NCBI RefSeq assembly: GCF_001889605.1
Contig: NZ_CP018171.1
Coordinates: forward strand, 5,094,484 to 5,158,483
Direction: 5' to 3'
DNA length: 64,000 bases
Source of the DNA: Aquibium oceanicum
Lineage (GTDB): Bacteria > Pseudomonadota > Alphaproteobacteria > Rhizobiales > Rhizobiaceae
The notes under the pieces are model-generated. The model was not told the DNA's origin and ran no database searches. It saw only the letters and a program-made list of their open reading frames with translations. Of this stretch, positions 46,660-58,441 are shown piece by piece (positions within the stretch are counted from its first letter, which is position 1; each line of letters begins with the position of its first letter). The position numbers were made by a program, and so were the translations under genes.

Positions 46660-46969
46660 ATGTCTAACTATCGCGTCGATGGCATCGGCGCAAGCAAAAA
46701 CTTCGTCACTTGGCTAAGTATGAGCAGCGACGCTTACAGCGGGATCGGACTGACCGACCCCTGCACTCACCGCTTGCCAGCATTCCCGGTGCCGCCACCT
46801 GCGTCGAAGCCGGTTTTCCACAAACGGCAGCCAGCCCTGCCACGATCGCGTGAGACCGACGGTTTCGGCATTCAGGACGGCGCCGCACACCACGCTATCC
46901 GGTTGATCCCGGCTGCCATTCATGCACATGTGGGCGAACCGGCCGCGGAGGAGACTGGCTGGCCGTCCG
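46660..46969. other. Gene-free region before the TRAP operon
   Basis: About 310 bases with no supported gene. A minus-strand frame (46714-46929) looks protein-like in part but has no start context and no family likeness. Confidence 0.4.
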
Positions 46970-46986
46970 GATCACGTACAGTGATC
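46970..46986. promoter_or_regulatory. GATCAC-GTACA-GTGATC palindrome before the TRAP operon
   Basis: Perfect 6-5-6 dyad, 27 bases before the DctP start. It is a likely operator for a regulator of the TRAP/dehydratase operon; no regulator gene is adjacent. Confidence 0.55.
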
Positions 46987-47012
46987 TAATCGATTTGAGG
47001 AGGAGAGACGAC

Positions 47013-48032
47013 ATGTTGAGAAAACTGCTCGCAAGCGCAGCCGTCGCCGTATCGGCGATGGTCCTGACCGGCGCCGCCATGGCGGCTGACTACAACTGGA
47101 CGTTCCAGACGTCCGAGACAGCCGGTGAACCCGGCTTCGTGAACAAGCAGAAATGGGCCGAGACGGTGAAGGAACTGTCCGGCGGTCGCATCGAGATCGA
47201 GATCGTGCCCATCGGCGCGGTCGTTCCGCACACCGACACGCTGGAAGCCGTCGGCGGCGGAATACTGCAGGGGCACTTGACCGACCCGAGCTACTTCGCC
47301 GGCAAGGACCCCGCCTTCGCGATGATGGGGAATCTCGTCGGCGCCTGGAGCGATCCGTTCGAACTGCTCGGCTTCATGCAGTCCGGCGGCGGGCACGAAC
47401 TCTATTCCGAACTGGTCGAGCCCTATGGCGTGCACTTCATCGGCGCGGCTGCGACCGAGCCGGAGGCCTTCGTCTCCTCCAAACCGATCCGCACCGTCGA
47501 GGACCTGAAGGGCATCAAGCTGCGCGCACCGGAAGGCATGGTCTACGAGATCTTCTCCAAAGCCGGCGCGTCGCCGGTGGCGCTGCCGGGCTCGGAAGTC
47601 TTCACCGCCCTCGACAAGGGCGTCGTCGACGCCGCCGACTATACCGTCTTCGCCACCAACCAGGCGCAGGGCATGAACGACATCGCCCACTATCCGCTCT
47701 ATCCCGGCTTCCACTCGCTGCCGCTGATCGACATTTCGATGACCAAGTCGATCTGGGACGAACTGCCCGACGACCTGAAGGCGGTCCTGAACGCGTCCGT
47801 CGACGTGTTCATCTTCCAGCACGTCTATTCGGTGCGCAAACTCGATGCGGAGGCCGTCGCCAAGGCCAAGGAGAACCCGGACATCGAGATCATCAACTGG
47901 TCGGGCGACGAGCGTGCCAAGTTCCGCCGCATCGCCCAGCAGGAGTGGGAGACCTGGGCGGCCAAGACCGAAATGACCCAGCGCTACTACGATGCGGTCG
48001 TCGCCTATCTCAAGGGACGCAACCTGCTCTGA
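47013..48032 (+). CDS. TRAP transporter solute-binding protein (DctP family)
   Basis: A 339-residue periplasmic protein with a signal peptide (MAA/DYNW). The DctP fold shows LKGIKLRAPEGMVYEIF with the conserved arginine that contacts the substrate carboxylate, and TALDKGVVDAADYTVFATN. It binds an acid substrate for the DctQM permease. ATG 47013 follows GGAGGAGAG. With the sugar-acid dehydratase downstream, an aldonate-type substrate is likely. Confidence 0.9.
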   Translation: MLRKLLASAAVAVSAMVLTGAAMAADYNWTFQTSETAGEPGFVNKQKWAETVKELSGGRIEIEIVPIGAVVPHTDTLEAVGGGILQGHLTDPSYFAGKDPAFAMMGNLVGAWSDPFELLGFMQSGGGHELYSELVEPYGVHFIGAAATEPEAFVSSKPIRTVEDLKGIKLRAPEGMVYEIFSKAGASPVALPGSEVFTALDKGVVDAADYTVFATNQAQGMNDIAHYPLYPGFHSLPLIDISMTKSIWDELPDDLKAVLNASVDVFIFQHVYSVRKLDAEAVAKAKENPDIEIINWSGDERAKFRRIAQQEWETWAAKTEMTQRYYDAVVAYLKGRNLL

Positions 48033-48113
48033 TCGCCAGCGTCTGACGCGACCGATCACCCGCGCCCGGCCGGTCGTTCAGCCGGGCGCATTCGTCTGCG
48101 ACGGGAGGAAAGC

Positions 48114-48686
48114 ATGTCGGACAATCCGCAGCCCGGCGATCCGGCGAACGACGGCGACGCCGAGATCCGCTCGCGGCTCGACCGCGTGGTGGCCGCCGCG
48201 GCCAAGCCGTTGTCGTGGGCGATCTTCCTCGCCTTCGTGATCAGCGTCTACGAGGTCATCGCCCGATACGTCTTCGACAGCCCCACCTACTGGGCCCATG
48301 AATCGACGACCTTCCTGATCGCCGCCATCTTCCTGGTCGGCGGCCCTATCGCGCTCTCGCGCGACAAGCACATCCGCGTGCGCATGATCTACGACGCCGT
48401 CTCGCCCGAGACGCGCCGCTGGCTCGACGTGGCCAATTCCATCATCGCGATGATCTTCTTCGCCGGGCTCGGCTATGCCGGCTGGATCATGGCCTGGAAG
48501 GCGACCCACACGCCCACCGGCGCGATTCATTTCGAGGGCACCGGCACGGCCTGGAACCCGCCGACACCGGCGCTGCTGAAGATCCTCATCCTGGGATGCG
48601 TGGTGCTGATGTTCGTCCAGTCGGCGCTTCACCTCGTCAAGGCGCTCCGGCGCGACGTGCCGCACGACCCGCGCGGAGACCGTTGA
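48114..48686 (+). CDS. TRAP transporter small permease (DctQ)
   Basis: A 190-residue protein with four membrane helices, the DctQ size, plus an N-terminal hydrophilic extension. It stabilises the DctM subunit. ATG 48114 follows GGAGGAAA. One base separates it from dctM. Confidence 0.9.
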   Translation: MSDNPQPGDPANDGDAEIRSRLDRVVAAAAKPLSWAIFLAFVISVYEVIARYVFDSPTYWAHESTTFLIAAIFLVGGPIALSRDKHIRVRMIYDAVSPETRRWLDVANSIIAMIFFAGLGYAGWIMAWKATHTPTGAIHFEGTGTAWNPPTPALLKILILGCVVLMFVQSALHLVKALRRDVPHDPRGDR

Positions 48687-48687
48687 C

Positions 48688-49998
48688 ATGGGGCTCAGCG
48701 CGCTCGGCATCGAGAACGGCACGTATCTGCTCGTCGCCCTGATCTTCCTCCTGCTCTTGACCGGTATGCCACTCGCCTGGGTGACCGGCCTCGTCGCCCT
48801 GCTCTTCACCTTCGGATGGTTCGGCGGCAACGCGCTGCCGCTGGTCACCTCGCGCATATTCGGCTTCATCACCGAGTATTCGCTGGTCGCCATACCGATG
48901 TTCATCCTCATGGCGGCGCTGCTCGACAGGTCGGGAATAGCGAAGGACCTCTTCAACGGCATGCGCGTGCTCGCCGGGCGGCTGCCCGGCGGCGTGGCGG
49001 TGCAGACGCTGATCGTCGCCATCCTGATGGCCGCCATGTCGGGCGTGATCGGCGGCGAGATCGTGCTGCTCGGCATTTTGGCGCTGCCGCAGATGCTGCG
49101 GCTCGGATATGACCGCAGCCTGTCGATCGGCGTGGTCTGCGCGGGCGGATCGCTCGGAACCATGATGCCGCCGTCGATCGTCCTGATCATATACGGCCTC
49201 GTCGCCGGCGTCTCGATCGCAGACCTCTTCGTTGCCGCCATCACGCCTGCGATGCTCCTGCTCGGCTGCTACATCGCCTACGTGCTGATCCGCTGCCTGC
49301 GCGATCCCTCGCTCGGCCCGCCGATGTCGGCCGAGGAACATGCGGAGGAGTCCCTCGGCAGCGCGCTGAGGTCCCTCGTCGCGCCGCTGTTCATCGTGCT
49401 CGTCGTGCTCGGCTCGATCTATGGCGGCATTGCCTCCATCACCGAAGCCGCCGCGCTCGGCGTCTCCTCGGTGATCGTGATCTCGGCCCTGCGGCGCGAA
49501 CTCAACTTCGCCATGATGCAGGAGAGCCTCGTCCACACGCTGGAGACCTGCGGCATGATCATCTGGATCGGCATCGCGGCGGCCGTGCTGGTGGGCGTCT
49601 ACAACCTGATGGGCGGCAACCGCTTCGTCTCGGCCGCGATCCTCGGTCTCGACGCCTCGCCGGTCGTCATCATCATGGTGATGATGCTCATCCTGCTGGT
49701 GCTCGGCATGTTCCTCGACTGGATCGGCATCGCGCTTCTGACGCTGCCGATCTTCGTGCCGATCATTACGGAGCTCGGCTTCGACCCGATCTGGTTCGGC
49801 ATCCTGTTCGCGGTCAACATGCAGGTGTCCTACCTGACGCCGCCCTTCGGACCGGCCGCCTTCTACCTGAAGAGCGTCGCGCCGCCGGACATCACGCTGA
49901 AGCACATCTACACCGCGCTGCTGCCCTTCATAGGGCTGCAACTACTGGTGCTGGCGCTGCTCCTGTTCTTTCCGCAAATCGCCATCTGGCCGCTGTAG
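48688..49998 (+). CDS. TRAP transporter large permease (DctM)
   Basis: A 436-residue permease of 12 helices from the ion transporter superfamily. The family motif GGIASITEAAALGV and the C-terminal LTPPFGPAAFYLKSVAPP are present. Sodium-coupled uptake of the DctP-bound acid. Confidence 0.92.
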   Translation: MGLSALGIENGTYLLVALIFLLLLTGMPLAWVTGLVALLFTFGWFGGNALPLVTSRIFGFITEYSLVAIPMFILMAALLDRSGIAKDLFNGMRVLAGRLPGGVAVQTLIVAILMAAMSGVIGGEIVLLGILALPQMLRLGYDRSLSIGVVCAGGSLGTMMPPSIVLIIYGLVAGVSIADLFVAAITPAMLLLGCYIAYVLIRCLRDPSLGPPMSAEEHAEESLGSALRSLVAPLFIVLVVLGSIYGGIASITEAAALGVSSVIVISALRRELNFAMMQESLVHTLETCGMIIWIGIAAAVLVGVYNLMGGNRFVSAAILGLDASPVVIIMVMMLILLVLGMFLDWIGIALLTLPIFVPIITELGFDPIWFGILFAVNMQVSYLTPPFGPAAFYLKSVAPPDITLKHIYTALLPFIGLQLLVLALLLFFPQIAIWPL

Positions 49999-50021
49999 CA
50001 TCCGGACCGGAACGCACGCAC

Positions 50022-51194
50022 TTGAAGATCACCGCCGTCACCGCTCACGTCGTCAACGCCGAGATGCGCAACTGGATCTTCGTCAAGGTCCAGACCGACG
50101 TGCCTGGCCTGCACGGCTGGGGCGAGGCGACGCTGGAGTGGAAGACGAAGAGCGTCGCCGGCGCCGTCGAGGACCTCGCGCCGCTGGTCGTCGGCCGCAA
50201 TCCGCTCGACATCGAGCAGGCTGTGCGGGCGATGCGCAAGCATTCCTTCTGGCGCCTCGGCGCCATCGGCATGAGCGCGGTTTCCGGCATAGAACTGGCG
50301 CTCTGGGACATCATGGGCAAGCATTTCGGCGTGCCGGTCTGGCGGCTCGTGGGCGGCAAGACCCGAGACAGGGTCCACGTCTACACCCACCTCGGCTTCG
50401 GCGACATGCGCGCCGTCTACGAGACCGACAGCGCGGACCCGCTGGTGGAGCGCGCGCAGGAGGTGCTTTCGCGTGGCTACACTGCCTTCAAGGTGGTCAT
50501 CCTGCCTTATGTCCACGCCTACGCGCCGCGCAAGGCCGTTGCCCATGTCGAGCGGCTGATGGGCAGCCTCCGCGAGGCGGTGGGGCCGGACATCGAGATC
50601 ATGCTCGACTTCCACGGCAAGCCCGGCTCCGTCGCCACCGCGCTCTCCTTCATCGAGGCCGTGGCGCCATTCCATCCGATGTTCGTCGAGGAGCCGATCC
50701 AGCCCGGCGACGTGCGCGGCATGCGCATGGTCACGGAGAAATCGACCGTGCCGATCGCCACCGGCGAGCGCCTCGTCGAGCGCAGCGAATTCGAGGACCA
50801 TTTCCACGCCCGCGCGATGGACATCGTCCAGCCCGACATCTGCCACTGCGGCGGCCTGCTCGAGGCCAAGAAGATCGCCGCCATGGCCGAGGCCGCCGGC
50901 ATGGGGGTGGCGCCGCACAACCCTCTCGGGCCGATCGCCGGCGCGGCGGCGCTGCACTTCGCCGTCTCGACGCCCTCCCACATCATCCAGGAGGAGATGG
51001 TCGGCGCCGTGCCATGGTATTTCGACGTTGTGCAGGGTCCGATCCGCATGGTCGACGGCCACTGGCAGGTGCCGGAGACGCCGGGCCTCGGCATCGAGGT
51101 GGACGAAGCCGAATGCGCCAGGCATCCCTTCGCGCCGGAAGTCTATCACACCACCAATGCGGTTCTCGCGGACGGCACGATCGTCGACTGGTAG
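50022..51194 (+). CDS. Acid-sugar dehydratase (galactonate dehydratase-like, enolase superfamily)
   Basis: A 390-residue enolase-superfamily enzyme. Metal ligands D196, E223/E224 and E249, the acid/base H198 (LDFHGK) and the H299-D272 pair (PHN, QPDICH) match the galactonate dehydratase subgroup. It removes water from an aldonate to give a 2-keto-3-deoxy product. TTG start at 50022, 23 bases past dctM, so uptake and first step are co-expressed. Substrate identity (galactonate, mannonate or another) is inferred. Confidence 0.88.
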   Translation: MKITAVTAHVVNAEMRNWIFVKVQTDVPGLHGWGEATLEWKTKSVAGAVEDLAPLVVGRNPLDIEQAVRAMRKHSFWRLGAIGMSAVSGIELALWDIMGKHFGVPVWRLVGGKTRDRVHVYTHLGFGDMRAVYETDSADPLVERAQEVLSRGYTAFKVVILPYVHAYAPRKAVAHVERLMGSLREAVGPDIEIMLDFHGKPGSVATALSFIEAVAPFHPMFVEEPIQPGDVRGMRMVTEKSTVPIATGERLVERSEFEDHFHARAMDIVQPDICHCGGLLEAKKIAAMAEAAGMGVAPHNPLGPIAGAAALHFAVSTPSHIIQEEMVGAVPWYFDVVQGPIRMVDGHWQVPETPGLGIEVDEAECARHPFAPEVYHTTNAVLADGTIVDW

Positions 51195-51272
51195 CGACGG
51201 TTCGCAACGTCTTCGGTCGACAGGCGCATTCGCTGCTCTTTCCCCTCCCCACGCACCGGGTTAGAACGCCCC

Positions 51273-52844
51273 ATGCCCGATCTCCTCTCTCCCGATTCTC
51301 CCACTAATGCCGCCGAGTTCACCGTTTCGGAGCTTTCCGGCGCGCTGAAGCGCACCGTCGAGGACGCCTTCGGCAACGTGCGGGTGCGCGGGGAGATTTC
51401 CGGCTATCGCGGGCCGCACTCCTCCGGCCATGCCTATTTCGCGCTGAAGGACGACCGCGCCCGGCTGGAAGCGGTGATCTGGAAGGGCACCTTCGCGCGG
51501 CTGAAGTTCCGCCCCGAGGAAGGCATGGAGGTGATCGCACAAGGCAAGCTCACCACCTACCCGGGCTCATCGAAGTACCAGATCGTCATCGACAGCATCG
51601 AGCCCGCAGGCGCGGGCGCGCTGATGGCGCTGCTGGAGGAACGCAAGCGCCGGCTGGCGGCGGAAGGCCTGTTCGAGCAGGCGCGCAAGCAGCTGCTGCC
51701 CTTCATGCCGAGGGTGATCGGCGTCGTCACCTCGCCGACCGGCGCGGTGATCCGCGACATCATCCATCGGATCTCGGACCGCTATCCACTGCATGTGCTG
51801 GTGTGGCCGGTGCGCGTGCAGGGGGAGACGACAGGCATGGAAGTGTCCAACGCGGTCGCCGGCTTCAACGCGCTCCAGCCCGGCGGCGCGATCCCCCGAC
51901 CGGACGTCCTGATCGTGGCGCGTGGCGGCGGCAGCCTGGAGGATCTCTGGGGGTTCAACGACGAGGCGATCGTACGCGCGGTCGCGACCTCCGGCATCCC
52001 GGTCATCTCCGCCGTCGGCCACGAGACCGACTGGACATTGATCGATCTCGCCGCTGACGTTCGCGCACCGACGCCGACCGGCGCGGCCGAGATGGCGGTG
52101 CCGGTTAAGGCCGATCTCGAAGCAACGCTCGCCAGCCTTGGCGCGCGGCTGAAGAACTGCTCGTCGCGCAATTTCGACCGCAAGCGCCAGGCACTGCGCG
52201 CCGCCGCGCGCGCCCTGCCCTCGGCCGACCAGCTGCTCGCGCTGCCCCGCCGCCGCTTCGACGAGGCCTCGGCCCGGCTCGACCGCTGCCTCAACGTCGG
52301 TATCGAGCGAAAGCGCGCCCGCTTCGCCGGCCTGCGCCTGACCCCTGCCACGCTGGAGCGGCGCATGGCCGAGGCCGGCCGCCACCTCGCCCGTCTCGGC
52401 GCGCGCATTCCCGGCGCGCATTCCGCGCTGCTGCGCGACCGCTCCCACCGGCTCGCCCGCTCCGCCGCGCGGCTGGGACTGGAGCCGCTGCTACGGCGCA
52501 TGTCGGCCTGCGACGATCGCGTGGCGAACCTCGGCCGCCGGGCAGACCGGGCAGCGGATGTGCGGCTCGCGCGCCTTTCCGACCGGCTCTCGCAGGCGGC
52601 GCGCCTCAATGCTTCCCTTTCCTACAAGGCGGTGCTGGACCGCGGCTTCGTTGTTGTCCATGACGCCTCCGGCGCGCCGGTCAAACGGGCCGCCACGCTC
52701 GGGGCCGGGGACCAGGTCTCCCTGCAGTTCGCCGACGCCTCGACCGGCGCGGTGATCGTCGGGGAAGTCGGCCCCGCGAAGCCGCGCCCCAAGGCAGCGC
52801 CATCTTCCAAAACTCCGCCGGCCGGCCAAGGGTCGCTCTTCTGA
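51273..52844 (+). CDS. xseA: Exodeoxyribonuclease VII large subunit
   Basis: A 523-residue nuclease subunit. An N-terminal OB fold (about 18-115) is followed by the catalytic domain ([54 protein letters not shown]) and a long coiled coil. It degrades single-stranded DNA with the XseB subunit, which is not in the window. Confidence 0.95.
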   Translation: MPDLLSPDSPTNAAEFTVSELSGALKRTVEDAFGNVRVRGEISGYRGPHSSGHAYFALKDDRARLEAVIWKGTFARLKFRPEEGMEVIAQGKLTTYPGSSKYQIVIDSIEPAGAGALMALLEERKRRLAAEGLFEQARKQLLPFMPRVIGVVTSPTGAVIRDIIHRISDRYPLHVLVWPVRVQGETTGMEVSNAVAGFNALQPGGAIPRPDVLIVARGGGSLEDLWGFNDEAIVRAVATSGIPVISAVGHETDWTLIDLAADVRAPTPTGAAEMAVPVKADLEATLASLGARLKNCSSRNFDRKRQALRAAARALPSADQLLALPRRRFDEASARLDRCLNVGIERKRARFAGLRLTPATLERRMAEAGRHLARLGARIPGAHSALLRDRSHRLARSAARLGLEPLLRRMSACDDRVANLGRRADRAADVRLARLSDRLSQAARLNASLSYKAVLDRGFVVVHDASGAPVKRAATLGAGDQVSLQFADASTGAVIVGEVGPAKPRPKAAPSSKTPPAGQGSLF

Positions 52845-53003
52845 CCCGCTGCGCCTCTTTCGCAAGCGCGAAGAGTTTCTGATTAATTAATGAGCGATCT
52901 GCAAAAAACGCAGGCGATCCATGCGTTTTCGTCCCTTCTCGCACTGCACAAAAACACCTATCTGCGCATTGTGAAATCGCATTTGCCGTAGAAAGACGCA
53001 GAG

Positions 53004-53144
53004 ATGAACATTTTCCAGAACTATCGCAACTGGCGCCGCTATCGCAGCGCTATCGACGAACTCAGCCGCCTGAGCTCCCGCGAGCTCGACGACATTGGCA
53101 TCACGCGCGCGGACATCCCGCACGTCGCACGCCGCGGCCGCTGA
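53004..53144 (+). CDS. DUF1127 small protein (46 residues)
   Basis: A 46-residue protein, MNIFQNYRNWRRYRSAIDEL ... LDDIGITRADI, with the full DUF1127 motif. It is a second DUF1127 gene in the window. Small, arginine-rich; probable RNA-binding regulator. Upstream 150 bases are AT-richer and may hold its promoter. Confidence 0.88.
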   Translation: MNIFQNYRNWRRYRSAIDELSRLSSRELDDIGITRADIPHVARRGR

Positions 53145-53195
53145 TCGGCCTCATCGCAGATTTGGCGGCCGGGTTCACCTTTCCGCCCATGAAAT

Positions 53196-53236
53196 GAAAA
53201 CGACCGCCGGGATCACTCACGGCGGTCGTTTCGTTT
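53196..53236. terminator. Bidirectional terminator between DUF1127 and acnA
   Basis: AACGACCGCC ... GGCGGTCGTT, 10-bp stem with A run on one side and TTTCGTTTT on the other. Serves the convergent DUF1127 and acnA genes. Confidence 0.85.
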
Positions 53237-53252
53237 TGCGGGTGCCGCGATC

Positions 53253-55946
<2,694 letters not shown>

Positions 55947-56259
55947 GTGCGATCCCTAACTGTCTGTTGCCGATTGGAAACGGACGCCAGTGCAAGGTGA
56001 GCAAAGGTGCGGGTACGGTCATTTCCGCTATCCGCTCCCGGGTACCGCGCCCCTTGCGGGGAGGTGGCGCCGTTCGGCGTAATTGGCTTCCATGCTGACC
56101 GCTGGCACGGTTGCTGATCTCTTAGAGAATTTCTAAAAAGAGTTCCAGTGTCGCGGGCGGGAATAATGCTGCATCGCAATGCGACTTTCAGCGGACGGGA
56201 AACGGATTTCGCATGCGTCTCGTGGCGGACGATCTATCGGGCGAACGCGGCGGCAGACG
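55947..56259. other. Intergenic region between acnA and the zinc-ribbon gene
   Basis: About 310 bases. It holds the Irr-like box at 56121-56137 and a GC-rich segment near 56030-56060. No gene is seen; an in-frame extension of the zinc-ribbon protein to 56179 lacks coding character. Confidence 0.4.
56121..56137. promoter_or_regulatory. Irr iron-control-element-like box
   Basis: CTTAGAG-AAT-TTCTAAA matches the ICE consensus TTTAGAA-N3-TTCTAAA at 12 of 14 fixed positions, with a perfect right half. It lies 175 bases before acnA and 123 before the zinc-ribbon gene. Aconitase is, as I recall, a reported member of Irr regulons in Rhizobiales; Irr acts under iron limitation. Confidence 0.6.
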
Positions 56260-56610
56260 ATGCCGATCGTAAGGTATTGCTGGCGATGCGAGATTGACCT
56301 CCCGATGCTGACAGAGGACGAGTGGGCGATCATGCAACCAGTGCTCATCCAATCGCTGGAGCAGGTCGCGCGATATCGCCGAGAGAGCGGCTCAGCCTTG
56401 CCGGAAGCGCTGGACACACTTGCTGAGGGGGATGAGCGGCTTCCCGCGCTGGCGCTGTTCGAGAAGATGACCGGAATGAACGAAACCAATGTCAATGCAA
56501 TCTGGCATCACCGCGCCAGCATGTACGGACCCGATTGCACCGAGTGTGGGAAGCCTTTGCGGACACCGAAGGCGCGCCTGTGCGCATACTGCGGCACCGA
56601 ACGGGTTTGA
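56260..56610 (+). CDS. Zinc-ribbon protein of unknown function
   Basis: A 116-residue protein. CWRC near the N-terminus and CTECGKPLRTPKARLCAYCG at the C-terminus form two zinc knuckles. Between is a helical core with LALFEKMTGMNETNVNAIWHH. Similar small proteins are scattered in bacteria without known function. ATG 56260 chosen for the conserved start MPIVRYCWRC. GC is lower than neighbours. Confidence 0.65.
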   Translation: MPIVRYCWRCEIDLPMLTEDEWAIMQPVLIQSLEQVARYRRESGSALPEALDTLAEGDERLPALALFEKMTGMNETNVNAIWHHRASMYGPDCTECGKPLRTPKARLCAYCGTERV

Positions 56611-56658
56611 TTTCCATTGATAGGCATCTTGTGTTCTCAGCGGACTGGAGGTGAATTG

Positions 56659-56679
56659 ATGGCTTCTGCATGCGGATGA
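56659..56679 (+). other. Six-codon leader frame overlapping the ccmA start
   Basis: GGAGGTG sits five to seven bases before an ATG at 56659 that encodes only MASACG and stops at 56679. The stop overlaps an in-frame ccmA ATG (56676; ATGA). The annotated ccmA starts (56670, 56676) have no close ribosome-binding site. Translation may begin on the leader and restart on ccmA. Confidence 0.45.
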
Positions 56680-57272
56680 TCGCCAGGGAACTTTCCGGCG
56701 AACGGGGCGGCGAACCGGTATTTTCCGGCATCTCCTTCACGCTTGCCGACGGTGAGGGGCTGCTCGTCACGGGACCCAACGGTTCCGGCAAGTCGACGCT
56801 GCTTCGTATCGTGGCGGGCCTGCTTCCTTCCTCGGGCGGGACGATGGAGATCGCGGACGCGGACGCCCGGTGGCCCGACATCGCCTCGGCCAGCCACTAT
56901 CTCGGCCACCAGAACGCGCTGAAGCCGGCGCTCAGCGTGCGCGAGAATCTCGGCTTCTGGCGCGACTACATGGGAGAGCCGCACCTAGCGGTTACCGAAG
57001 CGCTCGAGATGGTGGGCCTCGAAGAGATCGGCCACCTGCCGCTCGGCTACCTGTCGACCGGCCAGAAGCGTCGCATCGCGATTGCTCGGCTGCTGGTCAG
57101 CTACCGTCCGGTCTGGCTGCTCGACGAGCCGACGGCCGGCCTCGACAGGGCGTCCGAAAAGCAGTTCGCGGACCTGATGCGGACGCATCTCGAGGACGGC
57201 GGCATGATCCTCGCCGCCACCCACCTGCCGCTCGGGCTGGAGTGGACGCACGAACTGAGGATGGGGGCCTGA
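56670..57272 (+). CDS. ccmA: Heme exporter ATPase CcmA
   Basis: A 200-residue ABC ATPase. Walker A GPNGSGKST at 35-43, the signature LSTGQKRR and Walker B WLLDEP are present. With CcmB, CcmC and CcmD it releases heme-loaded CcmE in cytochrome c maturation. First gene of the ccm run. The start may be 56670 or 56676. Confidence 0.93.
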   Translation: MRMIARELSGERGGEPVFSGISFTLADGEGLLVTGPNGSGKSTLLRIVAGLLPSSGGTMEIADADARWPDIASASHYLGHQNALKPALSVRENLGFWRDYMGEPHLAVTEALEMVGLEEIGHLPLGYLSTGQKRRIAIARLLVSYRPVWLLDEPTAGLDRASEKQFADLMRTHLEDGGMILAATHLPLGLEWTHELRMGA

Positions 57273-57273
57273 G

Positions 57274-57939
57274 ATGCTGGCCCTCTATGTCCGCGACGTG
57301 CGGCTCGGTATCCGCGCCGGCGGCGGGGCGCTGGTTGGCATCCTGTTCTTCCTCGCGGTCGTGGCGGTGATCCCCTTCGGCGTCGGGCCGGACCTGAATC
57401 TGCTTGCGCGCATCGGCCCGGCGATCCTGTGGATCGGCGCGCTGCTCGCCAGCCTGCTCGGGCTCGACCGCCTGTTCCAGGCCGACCGCGACGACGGTTC
57501 GCTCGATCTCCTGATCATGAGCGGCGGACGGCATCTGCTCGCGCTGGCGGTGCTGGTGAAATGTCTCGCGCACTGGACGGCAAGCGTCCTGCCGCTGGTG
57601 ATCGCCGCGCCGCTCCTCGGGCTCTTCATGAACATGGACCCGGTCGGCATCGGCGCGGCCACTCTGACGCTGCTCTTCGGCACCCCGGCCATCGCCTTCA
57701 TCGGCGCGGCCGGGGCCGCGGTCGCGGTCTCCCTGCCGCGCGGCGGGCTGCTGGTTTCGGTGCTGGTGCTGCCGCTGGTCATACCCGTGCTGATCTTCGG
57801 CGTGTCGGCGAGCTATGGCGCTGTGACCGAGCCGGACCCGTTCCTGCCGCCGTTCCTGCTGATGGTGGCACTGACCATGTTCTTCGCGGTGCTCGGCCCG
57901 CTGGCCGCGGCGGCCGCCCTGCGGTGGTCGGCGGACTGA
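57274..57939 (+). CDS. ccmB: Heme exporter membrane subunit CcmB
   Basis: A 221-residue protein with six membrane helices, the CcmB pattern (LLGLDRLFQADRDDGSLDLLIMSG early; LVLPLVIPVLIFGVSA). It begins one base after ccmA and pairs with it. Confidence 0.93.
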   Translation: MLALYVRDVRLGIRAGGGALVGILFFLAVVAVIPFGVGPDLNLLARIGPAILWIGALLASLLGLDRLFQADRDDGSLDLLIMSGGRHLLALAVLVKCLAHWTASVLPLVIAAPLLGLFMNMDPVGIGAATLTLLFGTPAIAFIGAAGAAVAVSLPRGGLLVSVLVLPLVIPVLIFGVSASYGAVTEPDPFLPPFLLMVALTMFFAVLGPLAAAAALRWSAD

Positions 57940-57943
57940 CGCG

Positions 57944-58384
57944 ATGCCGGGCGAGACGGACCTGCAAACGCTTCTCGCCTCGATGCGCCCCCGCCTCGAC
58001 GACCGGGTGTTCGTCTTCGCCAGCGTGAAACGTGGTCAGCCGCTGCCGCAGGACGCCGGCATCCTCATGCGCTTTTTCGAGCGAGAGGGAACGACCCTCG
58101 TCCTGCCGATTGAGGATGCGACCCTCCTCGGCATCGAATGCACGTTCCCCTGCCGGATGATCACGCTCGACATCCACTCCTCGCTGGAGGCGGTCGGGTT
58201 CCTCGCCGCGATCCTGCCGCGCCTGGCCGCTGCCGGCATCGGCGTCAATCCGGTCTCGGCCTTCCATCACGACCACCTCTTCGTACCGTCCGACAGGGCC
58301 GAGGATGCGCTGGCGATCCTGAAGGACATCGCCTCCGAAGCGCAAGCCGGGTCGATCGGCCGCGGACCCGTCGCATCGAATTGA
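57944..58384 (+). CDS. ACT-domain protein embedded in the ccm operon
   Basis: A 146-residue protein of the ACT type (PF13840-like). Two halves: RVFVFASVKRGQPLPQDAGI and CRMITLDIHSSLEAVGFLAAILPRL with AGIGVNPVSAFHHDHLFVP. ACT domains bind amino acids. It lies 4 bases after ccmB and 57 before ccmC on the same strand, so it is transcribed with them, but it has no known role in cytochrome maturation. Confidence 0.78.
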   Translation: MPGETDLQTLLASMRPRLDDRVFVFASVKRGQPLPQDAGILMRFFEREGTTLVLPIEDATLLGIECTFPCRMITLDIHSSLEAVGFLAAILPRLAAAGIGVNPVSAFHHDHLFVPSDRAEDALAILKDIASEAQAGSIGRGPVASN

Positions 58385-58441
58385 TCGCCGGTTTGACGAC
58401 GGTCAATTGCGGCTCGTGCCAAGGAATTCTATGAGAAGCCC

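Noticed and set aside
46714..46929. A minus-strand frame in the region before the TRAP operon
   Set aside because: Some protein-like stretches, but no start context and no family match I can name.
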